Made by a program: the position numbers and the translations under genes. DNA of 51,370 bases from Bacteroidota bacterium (lineage in GTDB: Bacteria > Bacteroidota > Bacteroidia > Cytophagales > Cytophagaceae). Each line of letters opens with the position of its first letter. Within the stretch, counting starts at the first letter, position 1. Shown piece by piece: positions 35,999-44,639 of this stretch. The notes below the pieces were generated by a model. That model was not told where the DNA came from, did no database searches, and saw only the letters and a list, made by a program, of their open reading frames with translations. The DNA is taken from the NCBI GenBank assembly GCA_023391415.1, contig JAEWAY010000019.1, positions 1-51,370 of the forward strand, read 5' to 3'.

Positions 35999-36033
35999 TT
36001 CTCTTTTAAACAAGTTAAAAATCAACTATATAC

Positions 36034-36789
36034 ATGTCAAATCAGACGAAAAGGGTATATTCGGGTGAGGATCAGAAGGTATGGACCAGTCTGTATAGCC
36101 GGATTATACAAATGCTTCCGGAGTCCGCGGACGAGGCTGTGCTGACCGGCCTGAAGCGCGTCGGCTATCCTTCCGACTATATTCCTGATTTTAAGGAAAT
36201 CAATCAGCGTATCCATTCATTTACCGATTGGGAAGTGGTACCTATGGAGGAGATGGTTCCGGACAATGAGTTTATAGCTATGCTGGCGGATAAGAAGTAC
36301 CCTTGCAGAACCTGGCTCAGAAGTATGGAACAAGTAACCGCTGAGCAGGACGAATACGACATGTTTCATGATATCATTGGTCATACGCCTCTGCTTACTA
36401 TTCCCAACTATTGTTATTATCTTCAGGGATTGGGCAAAATGGCTCTGGAACATCTTGGCAATGATCACGCTCTGCTATTGTTGAAGCGGGTATATTGGCA
36501 TACGATTCAGTTTGGATTGAAAATTTCGGACAACTCGCTCAGAATTTATGGAGCTCATCTGATATCATCAAGGGCGGAGACGCTCTATTCGATCAGCGCG
36601 GGCGTGCCAAAGTATGATTTTCATGTAGGTAAGATCATGGATACACCTTATGTAAAAGGTAGTTTTCAGGAGCGTTACTTTGTGATTGGCAACTACGAAG
36701 AGTTGTACAACAACCTGCCCGCTATCCGGGAAGAACTGAACCGCAGGATAAATAAAGAAGAATGTCGCGACCAGAATTCAGGCCGGTAA
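36034..36789 (+). CDS. Aromatic amino acid hydroxylase (phenylalanine 4-monooxygenase-like) with altered iron site
   Basis: A 251-residue protein of the biopterin-dependent aromatic amino acid hydroxylase family, which normally converts phenylalanine to tyrosine with iron, O2 and tetrahydropterin. The fold signatures are present: YPCRTWLR, MFHDIIGHTPLL with the iron-ligand histidines H112 and H117, and IYGAHLISSRAETLY. The third ligand, a glutamate in the usual YWxTVEFGL block, is replaced by Q159 (VYWHTIQFGL, codon CAG). Other positions in the block (H156, I158) also differ. The protein may use iron differently, act on another substrate, or have lost hydroxylase activity. It overlaps a thioesterase gene by 28 nt. 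Confidence 0.85.
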   Translation: MSNQTKRVYSGEDQKVWTSLYSRIIQMLPESADEAVLTGLKRVGYPSDYIPDFKEINQRIHSFTDWEVVPMEEMVPDNEFIAMLADKKYPCRTWLRSMEQVTAEQDEYDMFHDIIGHTPLLTIPNYCYYLQGLGKMALEHLGNDHALLLLKRVYWHTIQFGLKISDNSLRIYGAHLISSRAETLYSISAGVPKYDFHVGKIMDTPYVKGSFQERYFVIGNYEELYNNLPAIREELNRRINKEECRDQNSGR

Positions 36790-37331
36790 GCCATTCGCGT
36801 ACCACGCTGACTGAATTGATGATCCCTTCTTACGCCAATTTTGGAGGGAAGATCCACGGGGGTATTATTTTGTCGCTTATGGATAAGGCGGCGTACGCCT
36901 GCGCCGCTAAACACGCGGGTCGGTATTGTGTCACAGTAAGCGTAGACAGTGTGGATTTTGTACAGCCGGTGGAGGTTGGGGATCTTGTCGCTTTAAAAGC
37001 GAGCGTGATCTATGTAGGCAAAACCTCTCTGGTCGTGGGAATAAAGGTGCTCGCCGAAAATGTAACGAATGGTAGTGTCAAGCATACCAATACTTCCTAC
37101 TTTACCATGGTAGCCAAAGACGAGCATGACAAACCCGCCGAAGTCCCTGGTCTGATTCTGGAAACCCGCGAGGATATACGCCGTTTTCTGGAAGCCATTC
37201 GACGCAGGCAGCTCAAGGCTCAGTACCAGGAGGAGTTAAGCAATATCAAATCCAGGCTGATGATTGAAGAAGAGTTGTACAAGTTGCGACAGGAGCGCTG
37301 TATATTAGCGCCTTCGGCTACTAAAAAATAA
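36762..37331 (+). CDS. Hotdog-fold acyl-CoA thioesterase (YciA/BACH-like)
   Basis: A 189-residue hotdog-fold enzyme that hydrolyses acyl-CoA thioesters. The family block is ANFGGKIHGGIILSLMDKAAY (residues about 25-45), with the conserved Asn and Asp, followed by the central strand VDFVQPVEVGDLV and KTSLVVGIKV. A C-terminal coiled-coil-like extension (about 138-185: EAIRRRQLKAQYQEELSNIK) goes beyond the standard domain. Its start lies 28 nt inside the hydroxylase-like gene, so expression is coupled. Confidence 0.9.
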   Translation: MSRPEFRPVSHSRTTLTELMIPSYANFGGKIHGGIILSLMDKAAYACAAKHAGRYCVTVSVDSVDFVQPVEVGDLVALKASVIYVGKTSLVVGIKVLAENVTNGSVKHTNTSYFTMVAKDEHDKPAEVPGLILETREDIRRFLEAIRRRQLKAQYQEELSNIKSRLMIEEELYKLRQERCILAPSATKK

Positions 37332-37401
37332 CCTGGACAAGCATTCAGACTGGATATTTCCAATAAAAAAGGCTTTCCAAAAAATAGGAAAGCATGATTC
37401 A

Positions 37402-38040
37402 ATGAACGATAAGAATATTCAATTTTACAACAATCTGGGAGTAGAGCCTTTTAAAAAGCTTTCCGAGATTGGTGGTTTTAGTTCGCACAAAGATCTCGAA
37501 CTGGTATTTCCTTATATTGAAGATAGCGGATCTATCGTGGAAGTAGGGGCGGGATATGGACGCTGTCTTGACTTTTTTATCAACAGAGGCTTTGAGGGCA
37601 AACTCATCGCGGTAGAGAAAGCTACTCCGTATCTGGAGTATCTTCGGCGGCATTATTCGGATCGGGTGGAAATACTCGACGCGGATGTTAAAAAGCTGGA
37701 GCTCTCTGAAAAAGTCGATACCATACTATGGATGTTTAGCGGCATAATCGATTTTAGCAAGGAGGAGCAGGCGCGGACACTGAAGCGACTGGCAGGCTTC
37801 TTAAATGAAAAGGGAAAGCTGGTGGTGGATATTCCCAAACTGGGTTTTCGTACATACGCAGAGCATCAGGACGAACAACATCTTCGTTTTGACAGTGAAT
37901 ACGGATTGCTGGAATGTTACATCCCCAGTCTGGAGGACATGACCGACTATCAGGAACTGGCGGGACTTTCCGGGTTCATTCGCCTGGACTACGCCACTAC
38001 GTCGGGAAAACAACGGACAATTTATATTCTGACGAAATAG
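37402..38040 (+). CDS. Class I SAM-dependent methyltransferase
   Basis: A 212-residue Rossmann-fold methyltransferase. Motif I is IVEVGAGYGRCLDFF (about 45-60), motif II follows with KLIAVEKATPYLEYL (acidic E in strand 2) and motif III region with VEILDADVKKL. No substrate can be read. The gene lies 70 bases beyond the thioesterase, with a short hairpin (GCTTTCC/GGAAAGC) between them, and ends in a good terminator. Confidence 0.88.
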   Translation: MNDKNIQFYNNLGVEPFKKLSEIGGFSSHKDLELVFPYIEDSGSIVEVGAGYGRCLDFFINRGFEGKLIAVEKATPYLEYLRRHYSDRVEILDADVKKLELSEKVDTILWMFSGIIDFSKEEQARTLKRLAGFLNEKGKLVVDIPKLGFRTYAEHQDEQHLRFDSEYGLLECYIPSLEDMTDYQELAGLSGFIRLDYATTSGKQRTIYILTK

Positions 38041-38052
38041 TCGATAGCTTAT

Positions 38053-38094
38053 CATAAAAGCAGCGCTTTTTGATTTTGGAACGCTGTTTTTATG
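38053..38094. terminator. Bidirectional terminator between methyltransferase gene and trpS
   Basis: CATAAAAGCAGCG pairs with CGCTGTTTTTATG along 13 positions, including one G-U pair, with a 16-base loop. The A-rich left arm and T-rich right arm suit both directions. Confidence 0.75.
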
Positions 38095-38107
38095 ATGTTT
38101 TAACGCG

Positions 38108-39079
38108 TCAGATCAGGCCGATTTTTCTTTTTACCTTATCCAGAACTACTGAGGCGATCGCTCTGGCTTTTTCGGCGCCTTTTGCCAGACGCTGGTCCAG
38201 TTCCGCGGGATTGTTCATGTAATAATCGAAGTTTCTCCTCTGGTCGGAGTATTTTTCAAGAATAAGTTCGAGCAACGCTTGTTTGGCGTGACCATAGCCA
38301 TAGTTTCCGGCGAGGTAGTTCGCGCGCATTTCTTCTGTTTGCCGCGGGGTGGCTAGCAGACTGTAGAGCGCGAATGTGGTATCGCTGGCGGGATTTTTGG
38401 GTTCTTCCAGCGGAATACTGTCCGTTTTTATCGCCATGATACTTTTGCGCAGTTGTTTTTCAGGCAGGAATATGTCAATGGTATTGTTGTACGACTTACT
38501 CATTTTTTGCCCGTCTGTTCCCGGAACGGTCATTACCTGTTCGTCGATTCTGGCCTGGGGAAGAACAAATGTTTCGCCATATCTATGATTGAAGGAACTG
38601 GCGATATCCCTGGTAATCTCAAGATGTTGCAACTGATCTTTACCTACCGGTACCAGTTCGGCGTCGTACAGGATAATGTCGGCCGCCATCAGTACCGGAT
38701 AAGTAAACAGTCCCGCGTTGACGTCGGAAAGGCGCTCGGATTTGTCTTTGAAGGAGTGCGCGTTGGCCAGCATGGGATAGGGCGTATTGCAGCACAGTAT
38801 CCAGGCTAGCTCCGTCACCTCGCGTATATGGGATTGGCGGTAAAAGACATTGCTGTCCGTATCGAAACCGAAGGCGAGCCAGGCCGCGGCGATGGAGTTT
38901 ATATTGTTTTTTAGTACTTCAGCGTCCTTGATGGTGGTGAGGGAATGCAAGTCCGCTATGAAAAACAGAGATTCATGTTCCGGGTCTTTTGAAAGTTCGA
39001 TCGCGGGTTGTATCGCTCCCAGTATATTCCCCAGATGAGGTCTTCCGGAGCTTTGTACTCCGGTTAATATTCTTGCCAT
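38108..39079 (-). CDS. trpS: Tryptophanyl-tRNA synthetase
   Basis: A 323-residue class Ic synthetase that charges tRNA-Trp. It carries the HIGH-type motif GRPHLGNILGA (12-22), FFIADLHSLTT, PVGKDQLQHLEITRDIA and the KMSKS motif in DGQKMSKSYNN. Length is usual for bacterial TrpS. It is monocistronic and diverges from the DUF1573 gene. Confidence 0.98.
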   Translation of the reverse strand: MARILTGVQSSGRPHLGNILGAIQPAIELSKDPEHESLFFIADLHSLTTIKDAEVLKNNINSIAAAWLAFGFDTDSNVFYRQSHIREVTELAWILCCNTPYPMLANAHSFKDKSERLSDVNAGLFTYPVLMAADIILYDAELVPVGKDQLQHLEITRDIASSFNHRYGETFVLPQARIDEQVMTVPGTDGQKMSKSYNNTIDIFLPEKQLRKSIMAIKTDSIPLEEPKNPASDTTFALYSLLATPRQTEEMRANYLAGNYGYGHAKQALLELILEKYSDQRRNFDYYMNNPAELDQRLAKGAEKARAIASVVLDKVKRKIGLI

Positions 39080-39236
39080 AGTTTCTATATTCCAATGGCA
39101 AAAAAAGAGAAAATTCGGAACAAAGAAAATATTATATGGATTTTATAAACGTTTCCGAATAGATGGTTAATTTAACCGTTTGAATAGTGGTTTTATCCGG
39201 GATGGAATCCTTTTACCTAACTAAAAGAATACGCGC

Positions 39237-40316
39237 ATGCATTGGTTATATATATACGTGATAATCGGCTTGTCCCTTGCCGGTACGTCCGGCCTGGCTC
39301 AGAAAGTGGAATTCAGCGAATCGCTGTTTGACTTTGGACCGATCAGGGAACTGGACGGCCCTGTCGAGCACGTGTTTACCTTTGTCAATAAGGATACGGC
39401 GTCCTTATATATTGAGCGGGTAAAGCCTTCCTGCGGCTGTACTTCCGCCGGATGGTCCAGAGATACCATAACGCCAGGAGATACAGGGTTTGTCGTCGCC
39501 GCGTTTGACCCGGCCAATCGTCCCGGAAACTTTGAGAAAAGTGTGCAGGTCGTCTTCAGCGATCCCGGGTTGATTACAGAGTTGAAATTTAATGGCTTTG
39601 TCATATCCAAACATCATACCGTCCGGGAAGAGTTGCCTTACAAATCGGGCAATATCAGCTTTAGCGGAAGCACGATCCATATAGGAAGAGTCGTGAACGA
39701 TGTTCCCGTCAATACCTCGATCAGCCTGTACAATCATACGAGGGCGCCTATCAGGCTCATAAGGGTAGACGCTCCGGGGCATATCAACGTGGAAACGCCT
39801 AAAATACTGGAACCAGGTCTTATTACAGAGATACATCTGGATTATCTGGCGCACGCGGGCAAAAAAAATGAGTTCGGGCCGGTGTCCGATATGATTACGC
39901 TGATTACCGACGACGCGGAAAGCCCCAAAAAGCAGCTTCGTATCAGCGCTGAAGTTACCGATGTGGTATTGCCGGACTCTCTGAAGGGTGAAGATAGCAG
40001 GCTGCCCCGTATGGAGCTTTCCCAGAATTCCGTCATTTACGATACAATTCAGACTGGTCATATGGCTATGAAAGAAATCGAGATTCGCAATACCGGTAAA
40101 AACGACCTGCTGATCCGAAAGGCGCTGAGCGACGCGCCCTATATCAGTGTGGAAGTTGAAAAGAAGCATCTGAAATCGGGAGCCAAAACCCGTCTTAAAG
40201 TAGTTTACGACGCGTCGAATATAATTGGCAAGGACCTCAAAAAGATCGTGATATATTCCAATGATCCCGACAATCCGGTTATGGAGCTTCCTGTCAGGGC
40301 TGTCATTGTTCGCTGA
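39237..40316 (+). CDS. DUF1573 repeat-containing exported protein
   Basis: A 359-residue protein with a signal peptide (about 1-22, ending GLAQ). The first domain has the DUF1573 hallmark: EFSESLFDFGPI, then VKPSCGCTSAGW and GDTGFVVAAFDPANRPGNFEKSV. A middle Ig-like region and a second DUF1573/ASPM-like domain (about 265-359, IEIRNTGKNDLLIRKA, IVIYSNDPDNPVMELPV) follow. These immunoglobulin-like modules are common in secreted Bacteroidota proteins; no specific role is known. A run of about 290 bases with no gene follows. Confidence 0.9.
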   Translation: MHWLYIYVIIGLSLAGTSGLAQKVEFSESLFDFGPIRELDGPVEHVFTFVNKDTASLYIERVKPSCGCTSAGWSRDTITPGDTGFVVAAFDPANRPGNFEKSVQVVFSDPGLITELKFNGFVISKHHTVREELPYKSGNISFSGSTIHIGRVVNDVPVNTSISLYNHTRAPIRLIRVDAPGHINVETPKILEPGLITEIHLDYLAHAGKKNEFGPVSDMITLITDDAESPKKQLRISAEVTDVVLPDSLKGEDSRLPRMELSQNSVIYDTIQTGHMAMKEIEIRNTGKNDLLIRKALSDAPYISVEVEKKHLKSGAKTRLKVVYDASNIIGKDLKKIVIYSNDPDNPVMELPVRAVIVR

Positions 40317-40603
40317 ACAGGTCAGGAAACATACTATCTTCACTTTCCCGCGATTTCGACTTCCTGATCAGCTCGACAACATTATTATGGTATTGAGCGC
40401 GCTGAGGGCTATCTCCGGAGCTCAGGGCTTTATCAAATACCGGATTTCAAAATAGGATCCAGGGCATATTTTTTTATTTTATGTGTTTGGAAAGAAGTTT
40501 AACACGGAAAGTCGTATTCACGGGGATTTATTTTTTCAACATTGTGCCAGAGAGTTGGTTTTTGATAAAGTAGCTTTTTCGACTTTACAAAACTCTTAAT
40601 CAT
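40317..40603. other. Intergenic region upstream of the erythromycin-esterase-like gene
   Basis: The region holds no convincing gene; an overlapping open frame up to 40455 has the composition of chance translation. No strong terminator or promoter box was recognised. The 3' half is AT-rich and presumably carries the promoter of the downstream gene. Confidence 0.3.
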
Positions 40604-41920
40604 ATGGCTCAACACACCAATCAGACTTTGGAAATATCCGATAATATTCTGAAAAGTTATAAACCTCTTCGTACGGCCAGCGATCTGGATCCTCTGCTGG
40701 AACGAATCGGAGACGCGCGGTTTGTATTGCTGGGAGAGGCTTCGCATGGTACTCATGAATACTATACCTGGCGCACGGCTATAAGCAAGCGGTTGATTGA
40801 GGAAAAAGGATTTTCGCTGATCGCTGTGGAGGGAGACTGGCCCGATTGTTACAAAATAAACCGCTGGGTAAAAAGCTACGAGGACGCTGGCGAAAAGATT
40901 CCGGAAGTATTGCGAAGCTTTAAAAGGTGGCCGACATGGATGTGGGCCAATTGGGAAGTCGCCGCGCTGGCCGAATGGCTGAGAAATCATAATGAACATC
41001 TCGCTCCGGATAAAAAAGTCGGATTTTACGGCCTTGATGTATACAGTCTTTGGGAATCCATGGATCTCGTCATAAACTATCTGGATCGGGAAGATCCTGA
41101 GGTGGCTAAACTCGCCCGACGGGCGGTCAACTGTTTTGAACCCTATGATGAAGAAGAAAGAGCCTACATCCGGGCTTTGGATAAATCTCCCGAGGGCTGT
41201 AGGGAAGAGGTGCTGAGACTTTTGCGGGAAGTACGCGAAAAAGCGCCGGCTTATGATGGTGACAGGGAGGCCGGGCTCAACGCGGAGGTCAACGCGCTGG
41301 TGATGGCCAACGCCGAAAAATATTATCGGTCTATGGTAACCTTCGCCGATGACTCCTGGAATGTGAGAGATCAGCATATGGTCGAAACGCTCAACACGCT
41401 CATGAAATTTCACGGCGACGACGCCAAAGTTATTATATGGGAGCATAATACCCATATCGGCGACGCCCGTGCTACGGATATGGCCAGTCAGGGATTGTTT
41501 AATGTAGGACAACTTGTACGTGAGCGGCACAAAAAGGAAGACGTTGTGCTGGTAGGGTTTGGTTCATACCAGGGAGAGGTAATGGCTGGTTCCGCCTGGG
41601 GAGCGCCTATGCAAAAGATGCCGCTGCCTGAGGCCCGGTTCAATAGTGTAGAAGAAATATTGCACAGAGACGCTCCGGAAGATAAATTACTGATATTTGA
41701 TCAGGGGCGGGAGATAAGTGATTTTTTTGATCAGTGGCTGAGACATAGGGCGATCGGCGTAGTCTATCATCCAGACCGGGAGCGGGGCAATTATGTGCCT
41801 ACCAGGCTATCGGCGCGCTACGACGCTTTTTTGTTTATAGATCAGACCAAAGCGCTGCATCCGGTTTACAATCAGCCCGAAAGTGGCATTGTGCCGGATA
41901 CCTACCCGTTTGGGTTATAA
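40604..41920 (+). CDS. Erythromycin esterase-like hydrolase
   Basis: A 438-residue protein of the erythromycin esterase family (EreA/EreB and the larger succinoglycan-biosynthesis-like group). The active-site block is LLGEASHGTHEYYTWR, with E45 and H48 at the positions of the catalytic Glu/His of Ere enzymes. Further conserved segments are VEGDWPDCYKINRWV, MWANWEV, GFYGLDVYS and IIWEHNTHIGDARAT. Most family members are not macrolide esterases, so resistance should not be assumed. No signal peptide is visible. It is a single gene. Confidence 0.9.
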   Translation: MAQHTNQTLEISDNILKSYKPLRTASDLDPLLERIGDARFVLLGEASHGTHEYYTWRTAISKRLIEEKGFSLIAVEGDWPDCYKINRWVKSYEDAGEKIPEVLRSFKRWPTWMWANWEVAALAEWLRNHNEHLAPDKKVGFYGLDVYSLWESMDLVINYLDREDPEVAKLARRAVNCFEPYDEEERAYIRALDKSPEGCREEVLRLLREVREKAPAYDGDREAGLNAEVNALVMANAEKYYRSMVTFADDSWNVRDQHMVETLNTLMKFHGDDAKVIIWEHNTHIGDARATDMASQGLFNVGQLVRERHKKEDVVLVGFGSYQGEVMAGSAWGAPMQKMPLPEARFNSVEEILHRDAPEDKLLIFDQGREISDFFDQWLRHRAIGVVYHPDRERGNYVPTRLSARYDAFLFIDQTKALHPVYNQPESGIVPDTYPFGL

Positions 41921-41975
41921 AGAAATATCAGGTATTGCTAAATACTTATAAATGAGATTACGCTTATTTCTTTGT

Positions 41976-42518
41976 CTAGTCGGAAAACTTGGTTTCAAAC
42001 TGTAGCAGCGCCTGATAGGGGTCGCCTGAAAGACCCAGCGCGATACAAAAGGCCGCTTCGGTTTTGATCCCTTGTTCTTTTAGCGAGATTACCTGTTGTC
42101 TCAGTGGCAGGCCATATAGATTTAGCAATTTATATTCTATCAGCATATGCCGGTAGCCATATTGTCGCTTGACCGGAGTCGTATGGGCAAAAATTTCTGT
42201 TTCAAAATTGTCCACTATAAAGCTGGCAACGATAGCCTCCGGATCATTGGTGGATTGATCATGAACACGAAAATCGGGCATGTGACCGAATAAGCTCGTG
42301 ATATCAGTTATGAAAGTCCTGGCTTCCGCATACTGACATAGAATATCCAAGTCGCTACCAGCGACCGCTATGTCTATAGGGATGGTTCCTGCAAGTATGG
42401 GATCATAGCCATGTAGCCGGTCCAATATCCTGTATCGGGTAAGCGATTGACGCGCCCTCTGTTGTACAACGCTGCCAGATTTTAGATAAGATATATTATC
42501 AAATTTTTGATATCGCAT
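41976..42518 (-). CDS. DUF4269 nucleotidyltransferase-like protein
   Basis: A 180-residue protein of the DUF4269 family. The N-terminal NISYLKSGSVVQQRA leads to DPILAGTIPIDIAVAGSDLDILC, whose GT-x-PI-D and SDLD acidic pattern recalls the nucleotidyltransferase fold; function is unknown. The C-terminal half includes RHMLIEYKLLNLYG. It lies downstream of the DUF1275 gene on the same strand with a 52-base gap. Confidence 0.85.
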   Translation of the reverse strand: MRYQKFDNISYLKSGSVVQQRARQSLTRYRILDRLHGYDPILAGTIPIDIAVAGSDLDILCQYAEARTFITDITSLFGHMPDFRVHDQSTNDPEAIVASFIVDNFETEIFAHTTPVKRQYGYRHMLIEYKLLNLYGLPLRQQVISLKEQGIKTEAAFCIALGLSGDPYQALLQFETKFSD

Positions 42519-42570
42519 TGATAGGTCAAATGAGGTTGCGAAGAAGATAATTGCTATGTGACAATATTTG

Positions 42571-43296
42571 TTAGCTATTTCTCAATCTTTGCTTCAGCAT
42601 GAGTAGTCTGAGCTTGATGTTGTCGTAAATCAAACCAAAAACCAATGTCCCCGCCGCGAGCACCAATGCCTGAAGTCCTATTTTTGAACATAAAATTCCA
42701 CCAACGATACTTCCAGTAAAAAAGAAACCAATAATCGTCAGACGTAGCTTTATTAAGGACATGAGGGCGTTTCTCTGATCCTGGGCTTTATAAAAAAAGA
42801 GTTGGGACAGTTCAATTCCTAAGTCAGTAAATAATCCGGTCAAATGAGTGGTCCGGACAGTGGAGCCTGAAATTTTTGTTACCAGAGAATTTTGTAGGCC
42901 CATCGCGAAAAGCAAGCTAAAAGCGATCGTATTTGGACTTACGCCTACAAGGCGCTGCCCCCAGAGACCCAGCGTAAACAGAATGAAACATTCTATTGAA
43001 GCGGGAACCACGTAAATGTACTGATCACCTTTTCGAGAAAAGTAAGAAATGAGAAAGTTGGAAACAAAGGCGCCCAGAAAAAAGAAAAATACATACAGAA
43101 AGAAAACAAATCCTTCCCAAAGATCAAGCTTAAAAACCTTGTCCACAAAAAAAGCGAAATGGCCTGTTACGTTTGTTGTCAACCGTTGAACGGAAAAGAA
43201 ACCCGCTACATTAACAATACCCGCGACAAAAGATAATAACGAAGCGATTCCTATGTTATGGCCAAATGTTCGTGAGTTGCCTTGGTGTCTAAACAT
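42571..43296 (-). CDS. YoaK/DUF1275 membrane protein
   Basis: A 241-residue inner-membrane protein with about six hydrophobic segments. The N-terminal SFVAGIVNVAGFFSV, the TTNVTGHFA block and the central FAMGLQNSLVTKISGSTVRTTHLTGLFTDLG are hallmarks of the YoaK (DUF1275) family, of unknown transport role. It faces a long AT-rich upstream region. Confidence 0.92.
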   Translation of the reverse strand: MFRHQGNSRTFGHNIGIASLLSFVAGIVNVAGFFSVQRLTTNVTGHFAFFVDKVFKLDLWEGFVFFLYVFFFFLGAFVSNFLISYFSRKGDQYIYVVPASIECFILFTLGLWGQRLVGVSPNTIAFSLLFAMGLQNSLVTKISGSTVRTTHLTGLFTDLGIELSQLFFYKAQDQRNALMSLIKLRLTIIGFFFTGSIVGGILCSKIGLQALVLAAGTLVFGLIYDNIKLRLLMLKQRLRNS

Positions 43297-43476
43297 TTAT
43301 TACCTCTTTTTTCTGTTAAAGTTTGTAAATTGATTGTGGCGAACCACACACAGTTTTTAATCTAAATATACGTATAATACATGATTTTCATTAGGGGTAG
43401 TTGGAAACCACTGATATTACCTATACATACAACGAATGGATTGATAAATTCATCAACAGAATTCCGTAGTTTATTA

Positions 43477-43503
43477 TTACTTAAGGTAAAATACCTTAAG
43501 TAA
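43477..43503. repeat. Perfect 12-bp inverted repeat with AAA spacer
   Basis: TTACTTAAGGTA (43477-43488) and TACCTTAAGTAA (43492-43503) are exact complements. The site stands about 180 bases upstream of the DUF1275 start in otherwise unstructured sequence. It lacks a T-tract, so an operator or a remnant of a mobile-element end is likelier than a terminator. Confidence 0.5.
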
Positions 43504-43766
43504 ATTCTGTAATTTTACTTTGTTCTACACACTGGTTGGTGATAAGGCTTGTTTAAGAAGAAAGGGGAGTAATGGTTGACGCTGGTCATAGGGTGGTTGA
43601 TGAATTTTCAAGGTCGTCTTTTTTACAACCTATCAGACCAATTGATAATAATGTCGTTATGGTCAAGGCTAATAGGCGCTTAATGTTTCTATTTTTCATT
43701 TTTGGGTTTTAAATAGTGTTTAAATACTATGTCAAAATCAACAGGCTTGGACCAATCAATCAGATA

Positions 43767-44015
43767 CTATTGGGAGAACCAGAACTTTCCGAGATTTATT
43801 TGTGGAGTACACGCCCGCCTGACGCGAACCTGTGCTGGTTTTCTTTTGGTTGGTAAAAGATAACCACTTGTCGTGGAATTATTGAAATGTTGTGGTAGTC
43901 GTTCAATTCCGTACTTTTCATATTGGTCATAGTTAGTCAAAAAATCCTGAAAACCCACATCCGCGACCTTCTCCTCACAATGCTTTGGATTGAAGAACCT
44001 GACGGGGGCTGACAA
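43767..44015 (-). CDS. Unrecognised short frame, possible gene remnant
   Basis: An 82-residue reading opened by a TTG. It includes FFNPKHCEEKVADVGFQDF and NYDQYEKYGIERLPQHF, which has the composition of real protein, followed by a basic tail. The frame is closed by a stop about ten codons before the TTG. I cannot assign a family. It may be the tail or middle of a lost gene. Confidence 0.3.
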   Translation of the reverse strand: MSAPVRFFNPKHCEEKVADVGFQDFLTNYDQYEKYGIERLPQHFNNSTTSGYLLPTKRKPAQVRVRRACTPQINLGKFWFSQ

Positions 44016-44061
44016 AAGCTCAAAAAACGATCGAATTTAAAAAAAGGTAGTTAAGTAAATT

Positions 44062-44119
44062 AAAAGATAAATAAAGTAAGCGCTTGTCCGGTTCTTTGAG
44101 AAGCCTGACAAACGCTTAC
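44062..44119 (-). terminator. Terminator of thioredoxin
   Basis: GTAAGCG-C-TTGTC (44076-44088) pairs with GACAA-A-CGCTTAC (44107-44119), and the inner part folds further. On the - strand it is followed by TTTATTTATCTTTTAATTT. Confidence 0.7.
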
Positions 44120-44151
44120 GAGACGCGAACGGCCGATAAGTCCGCCTTGGT

Positions 44152-44445
44152 TTACATATGCTGCCGGATCAGTTTTTCGAGTTCCTGAGCGGGATATACC
44201 CCGGACTCCCGCCAACGTATTTCTCCTTTTTTGAAGAGCATGAGTGTAGGTACGCTTCGGATTTGGTACCGGGTGGCAACCCGCGGATTTTTGTCTACGT
44301 CGATTTTGATTATGGCGGCCGAGTCGCCCACGCGCTCTTTGAGTTCGGTCAGGGCGGGGGCCTGAGTCTTGCAGGGGCCGCACCATTCCGCGAAGAAATC
44401 AACCAGTACCGGCCGGTCCTGATTGATGATTTGTTCGAATGTCAT
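44152..44445 (-). CDS. Thioredoxin
   Basis: A 97-residue thiol-disulfide redox protein without a signal peptide. The active site is FFAEWCGPCKTQAP, with redox cysteines C22 and C25, and the cis-proline loop is IRSVPTLMLFKKGE. The start MTFEQIINQDRPVLVDFF fits thioredoxins; an ATG 14 codons upstream at 44487 is an alternative. It lies about 200 bases downstream of the LRR operon and has its own terminator. Confidence 0.95.
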   Translation of the reverse strand: MTFEQIINQDRPVLVDFFAEWCGPCKTQAPALTELKERVGDSAAIIKIDVDKNPRVATRYQIRSVPTLMLFKKGEIRWRESGVYPAQELEKLIRQHM

Positions 44446-44639
44446 ATCAGTTGTTTCGTTTAAAGGTTGAAATAATAATCCTTCCATTACCGGGCCATCA
44501 AGGTATTAATGACAGGATTGGACGTAATGGCGAAGTGCCGGAAAGTATGTCCGACAAATTGCCAGTAGAAATAGTCTGTTATGGCTCCGGCGGACGATGC
44601 CCGGATACAAGAAAATAAAAGAATAAAATGAGGTTTTTG

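Larger units (their letters stand above)
43297..44151. other. AT-rich gene-poor region
   Basis: About 850 bases between the DUF1275 gene and thioredoxin. The region is visibly poorer in GC than its flanks. It holds a 27-base inverted repeat (43477-43503), a short leftward frame that may be a gene remnant (43767-44015) and, at its right end, a terminator for thioredoxin. No transposase or integrase was recognised. Confidence 0.5.

Noticed and set aside
37372..37393. Hairpin GCTTTCC/GGAAAGC as the thioesterase terminator
   Set aside because: The T-tract would be on the - strand, where no gene is ending, and the stem is short.
40604..41920. Macrolide resistance gene
   Set aside because: Family membership alone does not support macrolide hydrolysis; there is no resistance context.
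44060..44386. Leftward frame overlapping thioredoxin
   Set aside because: It is out of frame with the clear WCGPC thioredoxin gene and rich in Arg, typical of a shadow frame.
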